Source: Symbiodinium natans (Eukaryota; Sar; Dinophyceae; Suessiales; Symbiodiniaceae). From it: DNA of 64,000 nucleotides. This document shows positions 58,483 to 64,000 of this stretch, piece after piece. A program made the position numbers and the translations under genes. Under the pieces are notes generated by a model. The model was not told the origin of the DNA, did not search any database, and saw only the letters and a program-made list of their open reading frames with translations. Each line of letters opens with the position of its first letter. Position 1 is the stretch's first letter. The DNA lies in contig CAJNDS010002200.1 in NCBI GenBank assembly GCA_905221605.1, forward strand, positions 112,787 to 176,786. The letters run 5' to 3'.

Positions 58483-58591
58483 AAGCGCGAGGCCTACGCC
58501 CTACTGGGAGTCCTAGGCTCAAAAGTTTTGCGGAGTTGGGGCCTTCAAAAGGAACCGAGCCTGGTGCAAATGAAGGCATAGGATCTACCTT

Positions 58592-58741
58592 GGGATCTTG
58601 CCCCTTATACTAAGAGTCCTTAATGGGGAACATAAATCGGGGGTACTATACTACTGAGGTATAAAAGTCCTTAATGGGGAATATAAAGAGGGGGTACTAT
58701 ACTCCCTACTAAGGAGTGTCGGCATAAGGGGGAGCATCCCA
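58592..58741. mobile_element. palindromic element, family A, copy 9, internal duplication
   Basis: The arm AAGAGTCCTTAATGGGGAAC is repeated once (about 58613 and 58664) before the right arm, as in copy 7. Confidence 0.83.
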
Positions 58742-58933
58742 AGATCTACCTCAACCCTTATACTTCCTGGGGCAATGGAGAGATCCGGGTCACATGTTAG
58801 AAGTTGATGCACAACTCCGCCTTACAGTTCCGACCGGCAGTCTCACAAGGTTTGACTCAGAACGACAACAGCACCTGCCTGCTTTTAATGGCTCTCAACA
58901 AGGAATGTGCGAACTAGTATAGCCTACATAGTT

Positions 58934-59023
58934 TGGGATGTTCCCCCTTAAACTTACGGTCCTTAATTGGGATTCTAGTACCCCTATTGTAATCCCTATT
59001 AAGGACTGTTCGTATAAGGAACA
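58934..59023. mobile_element. palindromic element, family A, copy 10
   Basis: GGGATGTTCCCCCTTAAACT and TTCGTATAAGGAACAT with AATTGGGATTCTAGTACCCC inside. Confidence 0.82.
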
Positions 59024-59123
59024 TAGTCACATAAGTCCAGAAGAAGGTACCATAAGTTCCCCAAGTACTCTGAGGCCCTTGTTTAAGTTGAACTCGGCGA
59101 GTCCACCGCGCACACCCCGCCCG

Positions 59124-59125
<2 letters not shown>

Positions 59126-59181
<56 letters not shown>

Positions 59182-59190
59182 GTCCCCCCC
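59126..59190. repeat. poly-C run of about 55
   Basis: Nearly uninterrupted C. It creates spurious proline/glycine open frames. Confidence 0.95.
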
Positions 59191-59275
59191 CCCAAAAAAC
59201 AAATGCAGCCAAGAGCCCTGAAACCCTCAAACCCGGGTTTAGGGTTTAGGGCTTCGGGTTTGGGGCCCTAAAGCC

Positions 59276-59402
59276 TGCATTGTCAGGTTTCAACAGCTTT
59301 GGGTTCAGGCTTCCCCAACAGCCAATCAAAACCCATGCCACTTCGATTTTGCTCTCTTCGCTGGCACAGGCGGGCTCGGCTCTCTCGTCGCCGGCATGCC
59401 AC
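59276..59402 (-). CDS. exon-like island, unassigned
   Basis: Acceptor GTGAGCAG opens RWHAGDERAEPACASEESKI, then EVAWVLIGCWGSLNPKLLKP. Composition is convincing. A plus frame is open but less protein-like. Confidence 0.58.
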
Positions 59403-59654
59403 CTGCTCACTCAACCCCAACCCCCAAACCCCCAAACCCCTAATCCCTTAAACCCCGAAACCCCTAAGACCTCTAAACCTTAAACCTCTAAACCCTAAAC
59501 CCCAAACCCTATAGCTCTAAAACCCCTACTGTAAACCCCAAACCCCCCAAACCCCCAAACCCCTGAACCAATAAACCCTAAGCCCCTAAACACCTAAATC
59601 CCTAAACCCCTAAACCTTTAAACCCCCTAAACCTCCAAAGTTCTAGACCCCTGA

Positions 59655-59757
59655 AGCCTAAGCTTGCTAAAGGCCTTTCTGTAGTAGACCGTCCAGTGGC
59701 CTCTGGCCGATTGGGAGATATGGATAGTGACTTGGCTGGCCGTTTTAGAATCCTCCC
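59655..59757 (-). CDS. possible exon beside a family G element
   Basis: The frame reads RILKRPAKSLSISPNRPEAT, then GRSTTERPLASL: a basic, serine-rich segment adjoining the element at 59758. Confidence 0.43.
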
Positions 59758-59880
59758 TAAGGGTCCCCATGTGCCTATGTAGAATATACATGGGCCTAAG
59801 TTTTTTGATTGGGCCTTAACACTGCTATGGCACATGGACGTTAAGGTTCTGAAAACCGTCCTGAATATGACCCTCGTAAG
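59758..59880. mobile_element. family G-like element
   Basis: GGGTCCCCATGTGCCTATGT, ACATGGGCCTAAG and CTATGGCACATGGACG give inverted segments shared with 31885-32025. Confidence 0.55.
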
Positions 59881-60360
59881 CTGTAAACCCACTCAAAGAG
59901 ATGTGGCACATTCCCAGGGCCTACCGAGACAACCGCTTCAGAGCTAATGAAACTCGATCTAGGCCCCAAAAACCCAAACCCGAAACCCACCAACTAAACC
60001 CCCTAAGTTCTCGAAATCCGCCTAAACCCCCTAAGCCCCGAACCCAAACCCCAAACCCTAAACCCAAAAACCTTGAAGCCTTGGGCCACGAGGGGGGGCA
60101 AAGCGGGCTCAGTGTTTCGGACGCGATCTTGTGAAACCCCATATGGAACCCCCCCCCACCCCCCCCCCTAAACCCGAAACCCTAGACTCTAAACCCTAAA
60201 CCCGAAAAAACCCTACTGTAAACCCTAGGTGTCCGAAGCCGCATCCCAATCTCACTGAGTAACCCGAAGCCCTAGCCCCCCGCGAGGCCTCACACCACCA
60301 AGGCTGGCTGGTTCTCGAGCGCCTGGCACAAACAAACATGGTTGTGAAGTAAGGTTTAGG

Positions 60361-60441
60361 GTATAAACTTGGGCCTTAAAGGGGTTCCCAGATGGTAGCT
60401 TTCGGGCGCAAGTATACTACTACATAAATAGGTACATGGAG
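60361..60441. mobile_element. family G element
   Basis: TAAACTTGGGCCTTAAAGGG and GCAAGTATACTACTACATAA match 10147-10231. Confidence 0.65.
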
Positions 60442-60479
60442 CTTTAAATTAGGGTTGCTAGTACACGTACAGGACACCC

Positions 60480-60720
60480 ACCATACACTCACCGTACGCT
60501 CAAAGGGCCTTGAAATGAATCCAGCTCATATGCTGTTCTGTTCCATGCTGATGCCAACTGGTCTTTGGGCTGTAGTGTCGCGAGAGCACAGCAGGATTCT
60601 GCAGGGAATCGATGCGTTGCATGCCTTCTTGTGCTCCCCAACCCCAAAGCGAGGCCTTCTTGGAGCCTCCCTCAACAAAACACCCTACTACATGCGCAAG
60701 CAATTTTAGCTTTCGTATAA
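60480..60720. other. unique segment with competing open frames
   Basis: Plus (MLFCSMLMPTGLWAVVSREH) and minus (GGSKKASLWGWGAQEGMQRI) frames are both open over 60 codons. An exon is likely; the strand is undecided. Confidence 0.4.
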
Positions 60721-60953
60721 ACAGCTTGGTGTTGGCAATTGATTGGAGGCCATAAGCTCCAAAAAACACGAAAGCCTAAGCACGTCGGACCCCCCCCCAC
60801 CCCCCAGCTTCTCCGACGGCTGGAACCCCACCCGACCACTCTCGTCAACTGCAGTTTGGGAAAAAGGCTTGGGGTTTCCTGGGTTTCCCTAGATGTGTAT
60901 GTAGCGGCTATCCTGTATATAACAGGATATCCACTTAACGTACATGTTGCCTA

Positions 60954-61041
60954 CTTGGAAGACTACTTAGTATCTTCTAGAAACCCTCTCGCAATCCCCA
61001 CAACCCACCTTACCAGCCCTACATACTAAGTCTAACGGGCT
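60954..61041. mobile_element. palindromic element, family E
   Basis: TTGGAAGACTACTTAGTATC and ACATACTAAGTCTAACGGGC with ACCCACCTTACCAG match the element at 5193-5308. Confidence 0.72.
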
Positions 61042-61222
61042 TCCGAGCCAAAACCTCTAAAGCCCTAAAGCCCTAAAGCCCTAAAGCCCTAAAACCCTAA
61101 AGCCCTAGAGCGCTAGAGCCCTAGAGCCCTAGAGCCCTAAACCCTAGACCCTAAACCCTAAATCCTAACCCTAAACCCTAAACCCTAAACCCTAAACCCT
61201 AAACCCTAAACCCTAAACACAC

Positions 61223-61293
61223 ATGCAATCAACACGGCCTCTCGCAGCTCCCAGACGTCGTTGTAATAATCCTGCACGTGCCTTGGGCCCCAA
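61223..61293 (-). CDS. kelch exon, NDVWEL segment
   Basis: Acceptor GCTCGCAG opens WGPRHVQDYYNDVWELREAV and L-I. YxNDVWxL is the kelch strand that closes a blade. It lies between CCCTAAA tracts. Confidence 0.72.
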
Positions 61294-61519
61294 CTGCGAG
61301 CGACCACAGGTCACCAAGCCCTAAACCCTAAACCCTAAACCCTAAACCCTAAACCCTAAACCCTAACCCTAAACCCTAAACCCTAAACCCTAAACCCTAA
61401 ATCCTGAACCCTGAAGGCTTTAGAGGTTTGGAGGTTTAGGATCTTCGGGGTCCAATCTTCAGGATTTGGGGCTTGGGGGGTTTGGGTTTGAGGGTTTGGG
61501 GGTTTCAAGTTTAGTTTTT

Positions 61520-61715
61520 TTTTGTGGGCGGGGGTGGGTGGGGGGGGTGGGTGGGGGTGGTGGGGGGGTGGGGGGTGGGTGGGGGGGGTGGGGGGTGGGT
61601 GGGGGGTGGGTGGGGGGTGGGTGGGGGGTGGGGTGGGGGGTGGGGGGTGGGTGGGGTGGGTGGGGTGTGGGGGGTGGGGGGTGGGGGGTGGGTGGGGTGG
61701 GGGGGGAAGGGCTGA
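61520..61715. repeat. GGGGTGGGTG simple repeat
   Basis: About 190 bp of GGGGGTGGGTGGGG. It is G-rich throughout and is the source of glycine-rich spurious frames. Confidence 0.93.
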
Positions 61716-61865
61716 GGAGGCTGAGGAGTTTTCGGTTTCCTGGGGCGATTCTCAATTTTTTGATGCTTTGCAACGCCACTCACATCTATCGCACTTGACC
61801 TGCCTTTCGTAGCTTGAGGAGTTGGAGTTCAGGTTTGCGATGTTCAGGGTTTTGAGTCTCTGAAC

Positions 61866-62076
61866 CAGGATGGGGTGGGCGGCAAGCTGCCTCCACCCTG
61901 TCAAAGAAGCCAGGGTGCGCTCGCCACCGTTTCATGTAGCTAACAAGGACCTGATTCTTGTGCTTCATGATGGTGTACGCGGCTGGTGCATGGGGATTTG
62001 CGGCAGCGATGACCGATGAAGCAGATGCACTGCTACTTTGACTGTACCGTCCGTACCACCGTGATCTGTCGCCCAA
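61866..62076 (-). CDS. open segment inside the kelch gene, unassigned
   Basis: The minus frame reads YSQSSSASASSVIAAANPHA, PAAYTIMKHKNQVLVSYMKR, WRAHPGFFDRVEAACRPPHP. Text and length suggest coding, but it interrupts the kelch order between the two blade exons, so it may be an alternative exon or an inserted fragment. Confidence 0.48.
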
Positions 62077-62384
62077 GCTTGAAGGAAAAGCGTTCCGGGG
62101 TTTAGGGTTTCGAGGCCTGCGGCTTTTTTATGACGCAGCAGTCGCGAAATCAGCCTGATTTTCTTCACCCAAAAGCCCTGACACCGCAAAGTAGCCTCAA
62201 ACTCAAACCCTCTACCCTACTGCGGCCTACAAGCCTTTTGCCTTTGAAAAACCCCTCTACATTAAACCCTAAAACGCTACTCCTTACAACCTCCCAAACC
62301 CTAAACCCTGAACACCCCACAATACCAGCACCAGAAACCTGCGAATATAGCCCAAAACCCTAAGCCCTAAGCCCTAATTTAAGC

Positions 62385-62509
62385 CCTAGACCCTAGACCC
62401 TAGACCCTAGACCCTAGACCCTAAACCCTAAACCCTAAACCCTAAACCCTAAACCCTAAACCCTAAACCCTAAACCCTAAACCCTAAACCCTAAACCCTA
62501 ACCCTAAAC
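62385..62509. repeat. CCCTAGA units then CCCTAAA tract
   Basis: Five CCCTAGA units are followed by about twelve CCCTAAA units, ending at the kelch exon. Confidence 0.93.
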
Positions 62510-62594
62510 TGTCGTCCGGGCGTCCCGGAACTCTTGGTAGCTTTGGCCGCCGGCGAGCAGAAGCTGATCTCGCCATATGGCGAGGCCGAAGTTC
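62510..62594 (-). CDS. kelch exon, LLLAGG segment
   Basis: Acceptor CTGCGAG opens NFGLAIWRDQLLLAGGQSYQ, then EFRDART. The double glycine after hydrophobic residues is the kelch signature. The downstream edge is ACA followed by GTTTAGGG. Confidence 0.77.
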
Positions 62595-62625
62595 CTCGCA
62601 GCGGGGGGCTTGCTTGGGGTTGGAG

Positions 62626-62750
62626 GGGGTTTAGGGTTTAGGGTTTAGGGTTTTAGGGTTTAGGGTTTAGGGTTTAGGGTTTAGGGTTTAGGGTTTAGGG
62701 TTTAGGGTTTAGGGTTCAGGGTTTAGGGTTTAGGGTTTAGGTTTAGGGTT
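62626..62750. repeat. telomere-like TTTAGGG tract
   Basis: About seventeen units to the right of the kelch exon, complementary to the tract on its left. Confidence 0.93.
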
Positions 62751-62833
62751 TGGGGTTTAGGGTTGGGGTTTGGGGTTTGGGGTTTCGGGTTGAATTCGCC
62801 TTGTCGAGAAGCACCAAATTTTCTGACCACCCA

Positions 62834-63060
62834 ACCCCCCCCCCCCCCGTGGGACACCCCCCCCCCCCCCCCCAACCCCCCCACCCCCCCCCTCCCCCAA
62901 ACCCCCCCCCCCCCCCCCCCCCGCCCCCACCCCCCCTCCCCCCCCCCCACCCCCCCGCCCCCCACCCCCCCCCCCCCCCCCACCCCCCCCCCCCCCCCCC
63001 CGCCCCCCCCCCCCCCCCCCCCCCCCCCCCACACCCCCCCCCCACCCCCCCCCCCCCCCC
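62834..63060. repeat. poly-C dominated low-complexity block
   Basis: About 225 bp of C runs interrupted by A, T or G. All long open frames here are artefacts of composition. Confidence 0.95.
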
Positions 63061-63130
63061 TTCAACCTCTCTGCCCTTCCTTTTGCAAAACCCTCTTTCC
63101 TCCTTTCCTGTCCTGGGGCCGGCCCGGCCG

Positions 63131-63165
63131 CCGAGGCGGCGCGCGCAAGCGTTTACAATTATGGT
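63131..63165. repeat. shared 32-bp motif with 32.8 kb
   Basis: GCCGAGGCGGCGCGCGCAAG followed by CGTTTACAATTAT, preceded by GGCCGGCCCGG. Match to 32838-32872. Confidence 0.75.
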
Positions 63166-63617
63166 TTGGGGGGGGCGAGGATAGGGGGCTCCCCTATTTT
63201 GGAAAGTATCCATGTCGGCTTCATTTCTTCAGATGTAGGGTTTAGGGCTTAGGGTTTGGGGTTTGTTTCTATAGGGTTTAACAAGTCCAAAACCCAAAAC
63301 CCGAAACGTAAACCAAGAAAGGCATTTCTTCAGACTCATGGCTTAGATGGGCACAGTGCTTAACATGCTTCGGGCTGAGCTGGCAAACAACCTTCTTTAA
63401 ACCCCCTAACCCCCGGACCCCTGCCCAACCCCCTAACCCCCCTAACCCCCCTGACCCCCCAACCCCCTAACCCCTAACCCTCTCACCCCCTAACCCCCCT
63501 ACCCCCCCCCCCCCCCCCCCCCCCCCCCCAAACCCGAAACCCGAAATCCTAGCCCTAAACCCTAAACCCTAAGCCCTCAACCCCAAACCCTGGTGTCTAA
63601 AGCCGTCTGGGCACGAC

Positions 63618-63656
63618 CTCGCGCTCCAGGGTGCCAACGCGAGCTTCGTCCAGGTC
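63618..63656 (-). CDS. kelch exon, 39 nt, TWTKLALAPWSAR
   Basis: Acceptor GGTCCCAG and donor GTCGTG bound 39 bases encoding TWTKLALAPWSAR, the WT...APWxAR start of a kelch blade. It ends in phase 2 and continues with the 62.5 kb exon. Confidence 0.75.
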
Positions 63657-64000
63657 CTGGGACCCCAGGGTTTAGGGTTCAGGGTTTAGGGTTTGGGGTT
63701 TAGGGTTTGGGGTTTAGGGTTTAGGGTTTAGGGTCCTGGGACCCAAGGCCGAGAAGATTTTCGCACCGAGAGTGACTTGATTTTTTTGGGGGGAGGGGGA
63801 TTGGAGCCAGGGTTTAGGGTTTAGGGTTTTTCGGTTTTTTCTTGAGGAGGAGGAGGGGGGGAGGGGGGGGGTTGGGTCGTTTAGGGTTTTTGTTGCGGTT
63901 TGGGTTTGGGTTTCGGGTTCAGGGCTTAGGGGTGGAGGGCTCCAGGGAGAACCTTTTCAACCATGCCGACACATAGGTGGGTTCGGGTCCTTGTGGGGGT
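63657..64000. other. TTTAGGG/TTTGGGG units and G-rich DNA, no exon seen
   Basis: Telomere-like units (63668-63735 and 63812-63835), G-rich runs and about 100 bp of unique sequence to the window edge. Confidence 0.7.

Larger units (their letters stand above)
61223..63656 (-). other. kelch-repeat protein gene (part)
   Basis: Three islands join in phase: the 63.6 kb exon (TWTKLALAPWSAR), the 62.5 kb exon (NFGLAIWRDQLLLAGG) and the 61.2 kb exon (YYNDVWELRE). Together they make one kelch-type blade, W-T..APW.AR..-FGLAVW.D.LLLAGG-...-NDVWE. The protein would form a beta-propeller. More blades must lie outside the window or were not recognised. Confidence 0.72.

Noticed and set aside
1-64000. CRISPR arrays
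   Set aside because: The regular repeats are direct heptamers or tandem arrays without unique spacers of constant length, and the DNA is eukaryotic.
1-64000. tRNA, rRNA or other structured RNA genes
   Set aside because: I saw no tRNA A/B-box pair with a foldable cloverleaf and no rRNA sequence. The many hairpins are mobile palindromes.

Overview
This window is nuclear DNA of a eukaryote. It is saturated with short tracts of the heptamer TTTAGGG / CCCTAAA (the plant, algal and alveolate telomere repeat) in both orientations, scattered among small palindromic elements, poly-C/poly-G runs and variant heptamer arrays. The long open frames are mostly these low-complexity tracts read in six frames. 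Genuine coding sequence is cut into very short exon-like islands, mostly 25-120 bp. TTTAGGG telomeres, minute exons in repeat-built introns, GC-type splice donors and the one-way gene order together suggest a dinoflagellate or related alveolate. That is an inference; no rRNA, organelle gene or spliced-leader relic was seen.

Layout. Every well-supported island reads on the minus strand, so the window looks like a one-way gene array, read from 64 kb down to 1 kb. (1) About 61.2-63.7 kb: three islands that join in phase into a kelch-type beta-propeller repeat. (2) About 50-60 kb: a dozen unassigned islands. (3) About 41.5-47 kb: islands including a membrane segment and a stretch weakly like prefoldin/UXT. 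(4) About 22.5-40.0 kb: a gene for an alpha/beta-hydrolase. Its islands carry, in the expected order, a WDYRG strand, the nucleophile elbow GHSMG, FLNGTYG, an acid-loop segment IAGIWDFLTP and the catalytic-histidine segment SGHFTCLEHPE. (5) About 15-22 kb: islands including one leucine-rich repeat. (6) About 4.5-15 kb: islands of a membrane protein, including the largest exon here (716 bp); these may be one or more genes. (7) 0.1-3.7 kb: islands of a further gene.

Introns are the notable part. On the + strand many islands are preceded by (CCCTAAA)n and followed by (TTTAGGG)n, so many introns carry complementary telomere-like repeats at their two ends. In the sense direction many donors can be read as GTTTAGGG, the repeat itself, and one 76-bp intron is nothing but heptamers and keeps the frame. 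Other introns are single small palindromic elements. At least nine families of such elements recur, one with ten copies in 64 kb. At 28.5-30.7 kb, inside the hydrolase gene, lies repeat-poor sequence with a decayed transposase-like gene on the minus strand. At 47.6-49.7 kb is a 2.1-kb AT-rich element with terminal inverted repeats.

Limits. All splice sites were placed by eye. Short open frames of 80-100 bp arise by chance in GC-rich DNA, so isolated islands are weak evidence. The hydrolase and kelch chains and the 12-14 kb exons are the firm ones, because motif order and reading phase agree across several introns.
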